From the NCBI RefSeq assembly GCF_001413955.1, contig NZ_LCTZ01000002.1:310001-374000 (forward strand): 64,000 nucleotides of DNA. Direction: 5' to 3'. Shown piece by piece: positions 8,885 to 18,472 of this stretch. Position numbers and translations under genes: made by a program. The DNA comes from Flagellimonas eckloniae (GTDB lineage Bacteria; Bacteroidota; Bacteroidia; Flavobacteriales; Flavobacteriaceae). A model generated the notes under the pieces. That model saw nothing but the letters and a program-made list of their open reading frames with translations. It made no database searches and was not told the DNA's origin. How positions within the stretch are numbered: position 1 is the first letter of the stretch; every line of letters begins with the position of its first letter.

Positions 8885-10273
8885 ATGAAGAATTTGTTTA
8901 TCAGTTTGTTGGTGATTGTCCTTATAGTGTCATGCACAAGCAGCCGGGAAAAGAAACAAAATATTGAAAATTCCCAACGCCCCAATATCATTTTCATTTT
9001 TGCCGATGACTGGGGCTATGGTGACTTAGGTATTCATGGAAGTACTTTTGTTGAAACCCCAAATCTTGATAAAATGGCAAGTGAAGGGATAGACTTTGAG
9101 AACTTTACAGTAAATAACCCAGTATGTTCTCCGAGCAGGGCAGCAGTTATGACAGGGCATTACCCAGCCAGATACGCTATTCACAGACATTTTTCAGGCT
9201 TACAGCATCATATAGATAATGGCATGCCCGATTGGTTGGACCGTAATGCACCTATGCTGCCAAGGATGTTGAAAAAAGCAGGGTATAAAACGGGCCATTT
9301 TGGAAAATGGCATCTAGCAGGCAGCAGGGTAAGTGATGCACCATTGCCCACAGCTTATGGTATTGATGAATATGCTTCATTTAATGTACCAGGTAACGAA
9401 AAAATCAAATACGAGGAAAGTGTTCCACGGGCACTTGATTTTATAAATAAAAACCGGGACACTACTTTTTTTATGAATGTATGGATACATGAAACCCATA
9501 CACCCTTTTATCCTCGTGAAGAGTATTTGGAAAAGTATAAGGATATAGAGGAACGAAAACAAGTATATGCTTCTATTATTGCAGAAGGCGATGCAGGTGT
9601 GGGCGCTATTTTAAACATACTTAAAGATTTAAATATTGATGACAATACACTCGTTATATTTTCTTCTGATAACGGCCCTGAGTATCCTAGGGTCGATACC
9701 GAACGATTCCTAAAAGGAGGATATGGGGAGTATTACTCGGTAGGAGAGACCGGAGGCCTAAAGGGTGAAAAAAGGTCACTTTATGCAGGCGGTGTTCGTG
9801 TACCTTTCATTGTACGGTGGCCGGGGGTAGCCCCCCAGGGTAAACGAGATTCAACTTCTGTAGTAACCGCTGTAGATTTATTGCCCACTTTTCTGGAGAT
9901 TGCAGGATTGGAACTACCCAAGAATTATGAACCAGATGGAGAAAGTGCTTTAACAGCACTTAAAGGAGGTGATTTCAAAAGAACAAAACCTATTTATTGG
10001 GAATGGGAGGGTCCAAAATTACGGGAATCTATTTGGCCAAAATTGGGTATCCGCGATGGAAGTTGGAAATTAATTACCAATAAAGATTCGCTTAGAACTG
10101 AATTATATAATGTGGAGCGCGATTGGACGGAAGCAGTGGATGTGTCATCAGACCACCCGGATGTAGTAGCGAAATTGTTAGAGAAAGTATATGCATGGAA
10201 AAAGACATTGCCACTTGTTCCAGATGAGAATAGTATCTCCGAAAATCGAAACAATCCGAAGCAAGAAGAATAG
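8885..10273 (+). CDS. Type I sulfatase, lipoprotein (sulfatase B)
   Basis: A 462-residue sulfatase. The frame can also start at GTG 8879, but ATG 8885 gives a clean lipoprotein leader (Cys17 in LIVSCT) and is preferred. Asp41-Asp42 (FADDWG) are metal ligands and Cys81 in CSPSR is the formylglycine precursor; GKWHL and FSSDNGPE are also present. It is the closest relative of sulfatase A within the window: order of motifs, lengths between motifs and the tail EWEGP/WPKLGIRDGSWKLI agree with NWLYP/WPSAGIQEANWKLL of sulfatase A. This indicates a local duplication followed by divergence, perhaps to attack sulfate at a different position. It is 30 bp downstream of the SGNH gene and 35 bp upstream of the beta-helix gene, consistent with an operon. 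Confidence 0.93.
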   Translation: MKNLFISLLVIVLIVSCTSSREKKQNIENSQRPNIIFIFADDWGYGDLGIHGSTFVETPNLDKMASEGIDFENFTVNNPVCSPSRAAVMTGHYPARYAIHRHFSGLQHHIDNGMPDWLDRNAPMLPRMLKKAGYKTGHFGKWHLAGSRVSDAPLPTAYGIDEYASFNVPGNEKIKYEESVPRALDFINKNRDTTFFMNVWIHETHTPFYPREEYLEKYKDIEERKQVYASIIAEGDAGVGAILNILKDLNIDDNTLVIFSSDNGPEYPRVDTERFLKGGYGEYYSVGETGGLKGEKRSLYAGGVRVPFIVRWPGVAPQGKRDSTSVVTAVDLLPTFLEIAGLELPKNYEPDGESALTALKGGDFKRTKPIYWEWEGPKLRESIWPKLGIRDGSWKLITNKDSLRTELYNVERDWTEAVDVSSDHPDVVAKLLEKVYAWKKTLPLVPDENSISENRNNPKQEE

Positions 10274-10308
10274 AAAACCAACTTTTTGAAACCAGCAAAA
10301 TCCAAATT

Positions 10309-12600
10309 ATGAGAAACCTAATCATATTACTTCTTTTGTTCTATGTACAGACAAGTGTCGCTACCGATTATTATGTCGATGGAAACACTGACCGTTCAGG
10401 TGATGGTAGCAAGAATTCCCCTTTCAAAACTATTCAGGAAGCGGCGGACATCATGAAGCCAGGTGATGTGTGTTTTATAAAAGAGGGTATCTATTTTGAA
10501 ACAATTGTGCCGGTAAACTCAGGGACAAAGTCAACCCCTATTGTTTTTCGACCATTAAGCAAAAATGATAAAGTTATTATTACGGGACTTGATGAGGTAC
10601 CATCTACCCTCTGGGAAAAGGATTCCAAAAACCTTTTTAAGGCCAAAATAGAAATGGGTCTTAATCATGAGAATCAGGTTTTTATGAATGAGAAAGTTAT
10701 GATAGAGGCGCGTTGGCCCAATACAGGTGAAGATTTACTTAAACCAACATTGGACGTAATGGATGCCAACACCACCCCTGTAAATATTCTCGATTCCCGC
10801 TTACCGAATTACGATTACACAGGTGCCCACGTTTGGATACATGCAGGTGCTCACTGGCGAAATTGGACAACTAAAGTTATCGGTTTTGGCAAAGGTTCAC
10901 TGGAGATTGAAAATATTGCTCCGGGCAAAGGAAGCACCAGTTGGCATGTAGCAAAAGAGGGTGAAGAGTTTTTTGTATTTGGTTGTAAGGATGCATTAGA
11001 TACCGACAATGAATGGTTCTACGATACAAAAGACGAATCACTATACATCTATCGTTCCAATGGTAAAACTCCGGATAAGAGTATTTATATAAAAAAACGC
11101 ATGAATGCATTTGACCTCAAAGACAAAGCATTTATTCATGTTAAAGACATAGAAATTCGTGCTGCAACAATTAATATGAACACGGAATCTTCCCATATTG
11201 AAATGGACGGTTTGAAAGTCTATTATCCGTATCATTCATCACAGGCCAATATCTATTTTGGACAGCAAATCGATAAAGGTATTCCAATCATGGGGAAACA
11301 TTGTGTTCTCAGGAACAGTGAAGTTGCCTATACCTCTGGATGTGGCGTTGCACTTTACGGAGAAAGCAATCAGGTGATCAACAGCTATATTCATGATACC
11401 GATTATATTGGCTCGTATGCTAGTTGCGTTCAGTTGCGGGGCACTAACAACGTCATAAGTCATAGTACGTTGAGACGCAGTGGACGAACCGTTATTGACT
11501 ATGCAGGTATGCACAAAGCCCTGATACAATATTGTGACATGAGCGAGTCTGGAATGCTTACCAGCGATTTGGGGCTGACCTACGGGAACGTGATAGAAGG
11601 TGGAAATTCCGAAGTGCGGTATAACTGGTTACACGATAATATGGATGAGAACCTTGACATGGGGCTGTACTACGACCACGGCACGCAGAACATCATATCG
11701 CACCATAATGTGGTTTGGGGTGTGGGATTTGGAGCGCTTCATATCAATCACTATGCTTATTACCATCTTGTATATAACAATACCTTTTCGGCAGAACAGC
11801 ACGGATTTGAATCGGCTTGGGGAAATAAGTACCCCCCAGATCTGCATGGTTGTAGGTTCTTTAACAATATCTTTTCTGCATCTGCCAGTATAACCGCAGA
11901 TAATTATGCATGGGGCAACAATCTAATCGGTTATAAAGACCTTATTGATAATAAATACCTTCCGGAAAATTCCCCTGCCATTGATAATGGTATCGTTTTA
12001 GCCGGAATAAATGAAGATTTTAAAGATGAAGCACCAGACATAGGAGCTTATGAGACCAACGGTCCCAAGTGGAAGGTTGGTCATGACTTTGATAACCCAC
12101 CTAAAGTTGATACAACCAGATCAAAACCCTTGCATAGAAACCGTCTTGAAAACACCGCATTCGAATACGGTGACCATCTTTCACCTTGGTTTCTAGTATC
12201 TGGCGAAGCCACTCCAGAATTGGGACGTAAAAAACAGATAACGCCCGATACTGCAAACCTGCGTATGGGAAATAGCAGCATAAAATTGGGACCAAATGCA
12301 GAAATTGCACAAGTTGTTACGGGTCTTACACCAAACACATGGTATGAATTTGCAGGATTTCTAAAGACGGAAAACGAGGAGCGAGCCGAATTAGGCGTAC
12401 GCGACCACGGAGAAATGGAGACACTTAGTCCATCCTTTGGAAAACACCGTGGCATCCCTCAGAATTGGGCGCGTTCTACCTTGCATTTCAAAACAGGTCC
12501 GTCCAGTACGAGTGCAACTGTATTTATTCGAAGAACAACAGATGGGGAAGGGCGCGTATTTGCTGACGACTGTGGACTCATATTTTTAAAATATGATTAA
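10309..12600 (+). CDS. Exported right-handed beta-helix protein with C-terminal carbohydrate-binding-like domain
   Basis: A 763-residue exported protein, signal peptide ending around SVATDYYVDG. The start DYYVDG...GDGSKNSPFKTIQEA is the classic opening of pectate-lyase-like parallel beta-helix proteins. The helix runs to about residue 590 with repeated N/H-rich turns (YIHDTDYIGSYAS, YNWLHDNMDENLDMGLYYD). After a linker, about 610-763 is a beta-sandwich resembling CBM4/9 or CBM16-type modules (NTAFEYGDHLSPW, VVTGLTPNTWYEFAGFLK). It could be a polysaccharide lyase or a glycoside hydrolase of a beta-helix family; I cannot assign the family or catalytic residues. It follows sulfatase B by 35 bp, so it probably acts on the same polysaccharide backbone. 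Confidence 0.82.
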   Translation: MRNLIILLLLFYVQTSVATDYYVDGNTDRSGDGSKNSPFKTIQEAADIMKPGDVCFIKEGIYFETIVPVNSGTKSTPIVFRPLSKNDKVIITGLDEVPSTLWEKDSKNLFKAKIEMGLNHENQVFMNEKVMIEARWPNTGEDLLKPTLDVMDANTTPVNILDSRLPNYDYTGAHVWIHAGAHWRNWTTKVIGFGKGSLEIENIAPGKGSTSWHVAKEGEEFFVFGCKDALDTDNEWFYDTKDESLYIYRSNGKTPDKSIYIKKRMNAFDLKDKAFIHVKDIEIRAATINMNTESSHIEMDGLKVYYPYHSSQANIYFGQQIDKGIPIMGKHCVLRNSEVAYTSGCGVALYGESNQVINSYIHDTDYIGSYASCVQLRGTNNVISHSTLRRSGRTVIDYAGMHKALIQYCDMSESGMLTSDLGLTYGNVIEGGNSEVRYNWLHDNMDENLDMGLYYDHGTQNIISHHNVVWGVGFGALHINHYAYYHLVYNNTFSAEQHGFESAWGNKYPPDLHGCRFFNNIFSASASITADNYAWGNNLIGYKDLIDNKYLPENSPAIDNGIVLAGINEDFKDEAPDIGAYETNGPKWKVGHDFDNPPKVDTTRSKPLHRNRLENTAFEYGDHLSPWFLVSGEATPELGRKKQITPDTANLRMGNSSIKLGPNAEIAQVVTGLTPNTWYEFAGFLKTENEERAELGVRDHGEMETLSPSFGKHRGIPQNWARSTLHFKTGPSSTSATVFIRRTTDGEGRVFADDCGLIFLKYD

Positions 12601-12718
12601 ATCCATTTACATATTATATCTTTTGAACTGATAAGAACTCAAAGATTGACCTATAATAACATTTAAATATGCGAACTCGATTCTATTATACGTCAACCTT
12701 AAATATGATATTGAAAAA

Positions 12719-14293
12719 ATGAAACAAAATTTAATTGCAGTTGTTTTAGCTTTAATTGCTACTTCCATTAATGCGCAATACAAAAATGTTATTAACTATC
12801 CTGGAGGCAGAATTGCCATTTCACATGATGGAAATAATTATGATAAAGACGATTATGTAGCAGCTGCAATGAATTTGGCTTTGTTGGAAGGCACAGGTTT
12901 AAAGTCGAAACTGGTACATTTTGACCATTCAAACCACCTAAAAAACAAGGACAGTCAATATATGGAGATGCTGGAAAGCGTTACTAAAGGTGTTAGGCAT
13001 TTCAATATTGACTCTACTAAAATATTTGATGTCCAAACACAATTGGATGCAGCTATAGCAAATTTTAAGAAAGAAGCTGAAAAATCCACGGAAAATAACC
13101 CCCTATGGTTTTGTATTGGCGGTCCAATGGAGGTTCCTTGGCAATATATTAATGCAGTGGATCCGGAAAAGCGAAAATTTATTACCTGTATCTCCCATTC
13201 TTCTTGGTTTAACGAAGACCATGTTTCCCCTCCGGAGATGACGCATACCTGGGAAGATATTAAAGCCCTTGGAGTTAAAACGATTCGGATTAAAAATCAG
13301 AACAAAACGGAATGGAACACCAAAAAAGAAAACGTATTCTGGATGCGCGACTCCAAAAACCCTAAACTACAATGGTTGTACAATAGAAATGCCAAAAAAA
13401 CATTTGATTCTTCAGATTCTGGTATGTTATGGTGGGTAGTTACTGGTGCCGAAAATGGAGGCAACGAAAATGCAGGTTGGCAAGACTACAAACCTATTTT
13501 AGATGCTATATCTGATAATGAAAAGAGGGGTTTACCAGAAAATTTAACTACTGAAGAGAAAGGATTCAAAACAATTTTCAACGGGAAGAATCTTGATGGT
13601 TGGTATCTGAAAATTCGTAGTAGAGACCTAGAGCTGGCTAAAAAGGTTTTTACCGTAGAAAATGAAATGATTCATGTATTTGGAGATTCGTTTCCCAAAG
13701 AGTACAACTTAAATACGGGGGCAAATGATACGCATGGACTTATCTATTCAGAAAAGGCCTATAGTAAATATATACTCCGGTTTGAATACAAATGGGGGGA
13801 TAGAATAGCCAATAATTTTGATAAATGGCAATACGATGCTGGGGTGTATTACCATGTGATCAATGATAAGGTTTGGCCAACAGGTATAGAGTATCAAATC
13901 CGTTATGACCATACAACATCAAGAAACCATACGGGTGATTTAATTAGACCATCGGGAGCTGATTATGACTGGTTTTGTAACGAAGAGGAAATCTATCTAC
14001 ATCCCAATGATGGAGGAAAGCTTTACACTAAAAAACATTGGTTACACTTTGCATCACCAACTGAAAATTTCAATGCATTGAACAACAAATGGAACCAGTG
14101 CGAGATTATTGTTATGGGAGATCAGTATGCTATCCATAAGCTAAACGGTGAAATTGTAAATATGGCTTTTAATCTAGAACCGGGAGCTGGAATTTTTGGG
14201 TTTCAGTCAGAAACTGCTGAAATTTTTTATAGAAATATCCGAATAAAAGAATTTGATGAAATCATTCCAGCTGAGAAATTTCTAAAAGAATAA
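12719..14293 (+). CDS. Exported two-domain protein: nucleoside-hydrolase-like N-terminus plus DUF1080 (3-keto-disaccharide hydrolase) domain
   Basis: A 524-residue protein with a signal peptide (ATSINAQ). The first half, about 20-270, starts GGRIAISHDGNNYDKDDYVA, resembling the Asp-rich opening loop of nucleoside-hydrolase-fold proteins such as DUF1593/Sde182; this relation is an inference. The second half, from about 280, is a DUF1080 lamin-like sandwich (GFKTIFNGKNLDGWY, then WPTGIEYQIRYD and FQSETAEIFYRNIRIKE), a family now named after 3-keto-disaccharide hydrolysis. Domain order with a DUF1080 tail is common, but this N-terminal partner is not one I can name. It is 118 bp after the beta-helix gene and 23 bp before the Sde182-like gene, so a functional pairing with the latter is likely. 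Confidence 0.8.
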   Translation: MKQNLIAVVLALIATSINAQYKNVINYPGGRIAISHDGNNYDKDDYVAAAMNLALLEGTGLKSKLVHFDHSNHLKNKDSQYMEMLESVTKGVRHFNIDSTKIFDVQTQLDAAIANFKKEAEKSTENNPLWFCIGGPMEVPWQYINAVDPEKRKFITCISHSSWFNEDHVSPPEMTHTWEDIKALGVKTIRIKNQNKTEWNTKKENVFWMRDSKNPKLQWLYNRNAKKTFDSSDSGMLWWVVTGAENGGNENAGWQDYKPILDAISDNEKRGLPENLTTEEKGFKTIFNGKNLDGWYLKIRSRDLELAKKVFTVENEMIHVFGDSFPKEYNLNTGANDTHGLIYSEKAYSKYILRFEYKWGDRIANNFDKWQYDAGVYYHVINDKVWPTGIEYQIRYDHTTSRNHTGDLIRPSGADYDWFCNEEEIYLHPNDGGKLYTKKHWLHFASPTENFNALNNKWNQCEIIVMGDQYAIHKLNGEIVNMAFNLEPGAGIFGFQSETAEIFYRNIRIKEFDEIIPAEKFLKE

Positions 14294-14316
14294 TTCATCA
14301 TAATGTTAATTTATAA

Positions 14317-15825
14317 ATGAAGATAGTAAGTCAAAATATATCAATTTTTATAATTTCCTTATTGACTTTTCTTCTTTTCTTTTCTGAAGTTACTGCTCAG
14401 GAAAATGAACGTACTCGCTTGTTTATTTTAGCTGATATGGGATGTGAGCCTGATGAAATGCAGCAAATGATTCACATGTTGATGTGTTCCAACGAATTTG
14501 AACTTGAAGGATTACTTGCAGTAACTGGCAAGTATATAAATCCAGGAATGAAGAATGAATATCACAGAATTACCCACCCTGAGCTATTTACCCAACTTAT
14601 TGATGCATATGCCAAAGTATATCCAAACCTTCAAAAACATGCAAGTGGTTGGCATACTCCAGAGTATTTGCATAGTATAGTTCGTGCGGGACAAAAAGGA
14701 TATGGTATTGCAGATGTTGGCGAAGGAAAATCAAGTGATGGTTCAAAACTACTGGTAGAAGCTTTTGAGAAAGACGATGAAAGACCTATCTGGATTGCCG
14801 TAAATGCAGGTTCCAATACCCTTGCCCAAGCTCTACACGATTACGAACTATCTCATTCAATAGTAGAACTAAATAAAACCATTTCTAAACTTAGAGTGTT
14901 TGAAAATGGAGCACAAGACAATGCAGGCGCATACATTTGTAAACAATATCCAGCCATTCATTGGATTCGTAGTAACTATCAAACCTATTCCTATGGCGGG
15001 CCAAAAAGTCCTCCTGAAAGTGGCACTTTACAAATAGGGCCTCATTTTTGGGGCGAATATGACTACAGTTATAGTGGGCAAAATGATTGGCTCATTGAAA
15101 ATGTAATGAAGGGGCATGGCCCACTTGGAGATTTATACCCTGAACGGCGATGGGGTAAACGTTTTGGTTTTATGGAAGGTGGCGGAACCATTCCGTGGAT
15201 TGGGTTGGTCAATAAGGGTCTTTTTGATATTAATCATCCCTCTTGGGGTGGTTGGGGAGGTCGCTACAGTAATACAAAGCAAGCAGATGTTTGGTCAAGA
15301 CACCAAAGTGTTCGCGTTGATGAATTAAAACACGCCCCATTTTATTCACATAATGATGTAAGTGATTCTTGGTTCAATGAAAAAGACCAAGAAACCTACA
15401 ATAGTAACTTTGTACCGGTATGGCGTTGGCGAGAAGCCATGTACAATGATTTTATTTGTAGAATGGATTGGTGTACACAACCCTTTGATAAGGCGAATCA
15501 CCACCCTATGGCCGCATTTTTTGATGATGTAAGTGATGACATTATTTTTATCAAGGCTATTCCTGGGCAGGGAGTTAATATAGATGCAAGCCGTTCTACT
15601 GACCCAGATACAGATAAATTAGAATATTCTTGGTGGATATACGAAGAAGCCGGTACCTACTCAGGTGATGCGCATATTGAGGACCCTTCCAAAGCTAAAA
15701 CAGTATTATATGTGCCTACTGGGGCAGCTACCAAAGAAATTCATTTGATTTTAGAAGTTAAGGACACGAACCCAATTGCCTCCCTTTTCGATTATCGGCG
15801 AATTATAATTAGCGTGGGCAACTAA
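14317..15825 (+). CDS. Sde182/DUF1593-family protein (nucleoside-hydrolase-like plus C-terminal sandwich), exported
   Basis: A 502-residue exported protein with a signal peptide of about 28 residues (SEVTAQ). The N-terminal domain begins RLFILADMGCEPDEMQQM and matches the DUF1593 family, described as a nucleoside-hydrolase-like domain of cellulose-binding protein Sde182. WIAVNAGSNTLAQAL and the WIRSNYQTY region belong to the same domain. The C-terminal 90 residues (INIDASRSTDPD-like start, ending in RRIIISVGN) match the Sde182 C-terminal sandwich. Family members are found in polysaccharide degradation clusters, but the reaction is not established as far as I know. The gene is 23 bp after the DUF1080 gene and 13 bp before the TIM-barrel lipoprotein, giving a tight three-gene unit. 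Confidence 0.85.
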   Translation: MKIVSQNISIFIISLLTFLLFFSEVTAQENERTRLFILADMGCEPDEMQQMIHMLMCSNEFELEGLLAVTGKYINPGMKNEYHRITHPELFTQLIDAYAKVYPNLQKHASGWHTPEYLHSIVRAGQKGYGIADVGEGKSSDGSKLLVEAFEKDDERPIWIAVNAGSNTLAQALHDYELSHSIVELNKTISKLRVFENGAQDNAGAYICKQYPAIHWIRSNYQTYSYGGPKSPPESGTLQIGPHFWGEYDYSYSGQNDWLIENVMKGHGPLGDLYPERRWGKRFGFMEGGGTIPWIGLVNKGLFDINHPSWGGWGGRYSNTKQADVWSRHQSVRVDELKHAPFYSHNDVSDSWFNEKDQETYNSNFVPVWRWREAMYNDFICRMDWCTQPFDKANHHPMAAFFDDVSDDIIFIKAIPGQGVNIDASRSTDPDTDKLEYSWWIYEEAGTYSGDAHIEDPSKAKTVLYVPTGAATKEIHLILEVKDTNPIASLFDYRRIIISVGN

Positions 15826-15838
15826 AAAAGAAATACCA

Positions 15839-18472
15839 ATGACAAAAAAATGGATTTTTTTGCACTATCTATCAATATTGGTCTTACTGCTACTTCAGGC
15901 CTGTGAAACGCCTACTCCTAAAGTTCAAATAATAAGTACATTCTTTGAAAAGAATACCCCATCATTTCATGGTATAAATTCAATGGTTACTTCCCTTGAT
16001 TCTTCTGGAGTACAAATCAATCAATATCCTGAATCCATTGATTCAGCAGCCGATTACTACATTTTAGTAGGCTTGTCTTCTGAAAAAAACGAAGCAACTC
16101 AACTGTTACAGGAGTTACAACTGACCTTACCAGACGAAAAGGAAGCCCTTCGCATTAAAAAAACAACATTCAAAGGGAAACCTGCACTTGTGCTTTGTGG
16201 TGCAGATGAGGTTGGATTAATGTATGCAGCATTAGATGTTGCCAAACAAATCTCTTGGAGCAAGAACACGGAAAACCTTTTTGAATATGTGAAAGATGCT
16301 TCAGAAACACCAAATGTAAAAGAGCGAGCTGTATCAGCAGGTACATTTCATAGAGGTTATTTTGAACAAAAGCTTCACGATATGAAATATTGGGAAACCT
16401 ATTTTGATATGATGGCCGAAAATAGATTGAATCAATTTCTGTTGATTTTTGGTTATAAGAATAACCAGATGCGAGAACCGAATTTTATGGCACCTGCTTA
16501 TCCTAATTTTTTTAATGTTGACGGGTATCCTTTTGTTAAAATAGGGAATGTCACCTTAGCGCAGCAAAAACAAAATACAGCATCCTTAAAAAGGATCATT
16601 GAGATGGCGCATGCTCGTGGTATCGAGTTTGGTGTGGGTCTTTGGGACCAAATCGAACGCGACCCCAGATACAAAGCAATGGTCAGTGCCGAGGGCGATA
16701 TCCCTCCCGATTTGCCGGATAATATTATTTGGGGATTAACACAGGAAAACCTCATACCCTATACCAAATTAGCAATGCGAAAATTTTTCAGGAATTTCCC
16801 TGAAATTGATTTGGTACAGTTTCGAATGCATTGGGAAGCCGGAATTACTGGCGATGTAGCCTTGCAGTTTTGGAAGGAAATATTCACTATGCTCAAGGAG
16901 GAGAATCCAAATATAAAAATTGAAGCTCGGGCAAAAGATGTTCCTGATGAGACCTTATATGATGGTGTTGCCACTGGTGCCGATTTTCGGGTAGCGACCA
17001 AACATTGGATGGAACAAATGGGCATGCCATTTCATCCTACCCATATCAATAAAGACAATCAGTTTGATCGGCGTCATGGCTATGCCGATATGCTTCGTTA
17101 TCCAAAACAATATGGCTTCAAATGGCGAGTATGGTCTGGAGGTACCACCAGATTGTTCCTTTGGGGAGATCCTGATTGGGTTAAAATGTTCGCTGAAGGT
17201 TCTCATCTGTATGATGCCGTTGGCTTTGAATTCAATGAGCCCTTGTATTTTAAGATGAATGGAAGCAAGCACGATGCCAAGGTTACGGATTTATTAAATC
17301 CAACAAATCGCTATTACGACTATGAATTTGAGCGGTACTGGCATTATTATCAGGTCATGGGAAGAGTGAGCTATAATCCGGAAACAGCACCTGATATTTG
17401 GGAAATGGAGTTTGGTAAACGCTTTGGAAAAGAAGCGGGGCAATCTATTATGACCGGTTTGCACAAAGCTAGCAAAGTATTGCCAAGAATTGTAACGGCC
17501 AGCTATCTCTATCCACGTTTTGCAAGCCCACAAGGTTGGCCCGAATTACAACGGATGGAGGATTTACAGCATTTCGCACTAAATTCCAAGCCTTCGGATA
17601 TTCAGCAGTTTGCCTCTCCCAAAGAGGAAGCGGCACTTATTTTAAAAAACAAACCCTCTTTCAGAATTTTACCAAGTCAAACGAGCAAGTGGTTTTCAAG
17701 TATTTCCAAAGAAATTTTACATGAGGTTGAAAATGCAGAAAAGACCATTGGAACTTATCATGGCAATGAGTTTATTTCTACCATAACCGATTTGAAAATG
17801 CTCGCGTACTTGGCACAGTATCACTCACAACGTTTATTGGCCGCAGTTAATTATAATCTGTATCATGAAACAGGGAATCTAGCAGCTTTTGATAGGGCAA
17901 TTTCCTTTGAATCCAATGCTGTTGAAGCCTATGGGAAAATGGCCGAAACAGCTGGGGATATTTATAATCAGCAATTAGATTTTGGTTCGAATGTAAATTT
18001 ATTTCCAGGGCATTGGAACAAGGAGTATTATCGACTCTTGGATGAACTGAAAGATTTAAGGCATATGAGGTCACAAATCAAAGACCCCAAGACTGGAAGG
18101 GATTTGACCACAGCGCCTATCCAAATTTTGGCTTCAGATGACAAGGAGCCACCCACGGTTGAATTGCAGCATATTAAAAGTGCCCCATTGAACAAACCCT
18201 TAAAAATCAAAGTTTCTGTGTCAGATGCATCAGGGGTTAAAAATGTTACCCTGCGCTATCGACATGTGAACCAGTTTGAAGATTACAAATCTTTAGAAAT
18301 GAAAAAAACGGATATTTCTGACACTTATGAAGCTACCATACCAAGTCAATTTTTTGACGGAATATATGACGTTATGTATTTTGTAGAAGTTATGGATACC
18401 AAAGGAAACGGTAAAATATATCCTGATTTGGAGGTAGAGATACCCTATGTTGTTGTTCAATTGGAAAGATAG
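15839..18472 (+). CDS. Large TIM-barrel lipoprotein, probable glycoside hydrolase of unassigned family
   Basis: An 877-residue lipoprotein (Cys22 in LLQACE). Residues about 30-150 look like the alpha/beta domain that precedes the barrel in alpha-glucuronidases and hexosaminidases (ending KPALVLCGADEVGLMYAAL). A TIM barrel follows at about 165-480: FHRGYFEQKLHDMKYWETYF, MMAENRLNQFLLIFG, ARGIEFGVGLWDQ, QFRMHWEAGITGD, VGFEFNEPLYFK. Acidic residues after beta-strands (HWEAG and FEFNEP) are candidate catalytic groups. A helical region leads to a C-terminal beta-sandwich (about 765-877, PPTVELQH, ending VVVQLER). I cannot place it in a numbered GH family. It closes the first enzyme block; 333 bp separate it from the next sigma gene. 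Confidence 0.72.
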   Translation: MTKKWIFLHYLSILVLLLLQACETPTPKVQIISTFFEKNTPSFHGINSMVTSLDSSGVQINQYPESIDSAADYYILVGLSSEKNEATQLLQELQLTLPDEKEALRIKKTTFKGKPALVLCGADEVGLMYAALDVAKQISWSKNTENLFEYVKDASETPNVKERAVSAGTFHRGYFEQKLHDMKYWETYFDMMAENRLNQFLLIFGYKNNQMREPNFMAPAYPNFFNVDGYPFVKIGNVTLAQQKQNTASLKRIIEMAHARGIEFGVGLWDQIERDPRYKAMVSAEGDIPPDLPDNIIWGLTQENLIPYTKLAMRKFFRNFPEIDLVQFRMHWEAGITGDVALQFWKEIFTMLKEENPNIKIEARAKDVPDETLYDGVATGADFRVATKHWMEQMGMPFHPTHINKDNQFDRRHGYADMLRYPKQYGFKWRVWSGGTTRLFLWGDPDWVKMFAEGSHLYDAVGFEFNEPLYFKMNGSKHDAKVTDLLNPTNRYYDYEFERYWHYYQVMGRVSYNPETAPDIWEMEFGKRFGKEAGQSIMTGLHKASKVLPRIVTASYLYPRFASPQGWPELQRMEDLQHFALNSKPSDIQQFASPKEEAALILKNKPSFRILPSQTSKWFSSISKEILHEVENAEKTIGTYHGNEFISTITDLKMLAYLAQYHSQRLLAAVNYNLYHETGNLAAFDRAISFESNAVEAYGKMAETAGDIYNQQLDFGSNVNLFPGHWNKEYYRLLDELKDLRHMRSQIKDPKTGRDLTTAPIQILASDDKEPPTVELQHIKSAPLNKPLKIKVSVSDASGVKNVTLRYRHVNQFEDYKSLEMKKTDISDTYEATIPSQFFDGIYDVMYFVEVMDTKGNGKIYPDLEVEIPYVVVQLER

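Noticed and set aside
12081..12455. 124-codon minus-strand frame within the beta-helix gene
   Set aside because: It lies wholly inside a well-supported gene on the other strand and has low-complexity, non-domain sequence.
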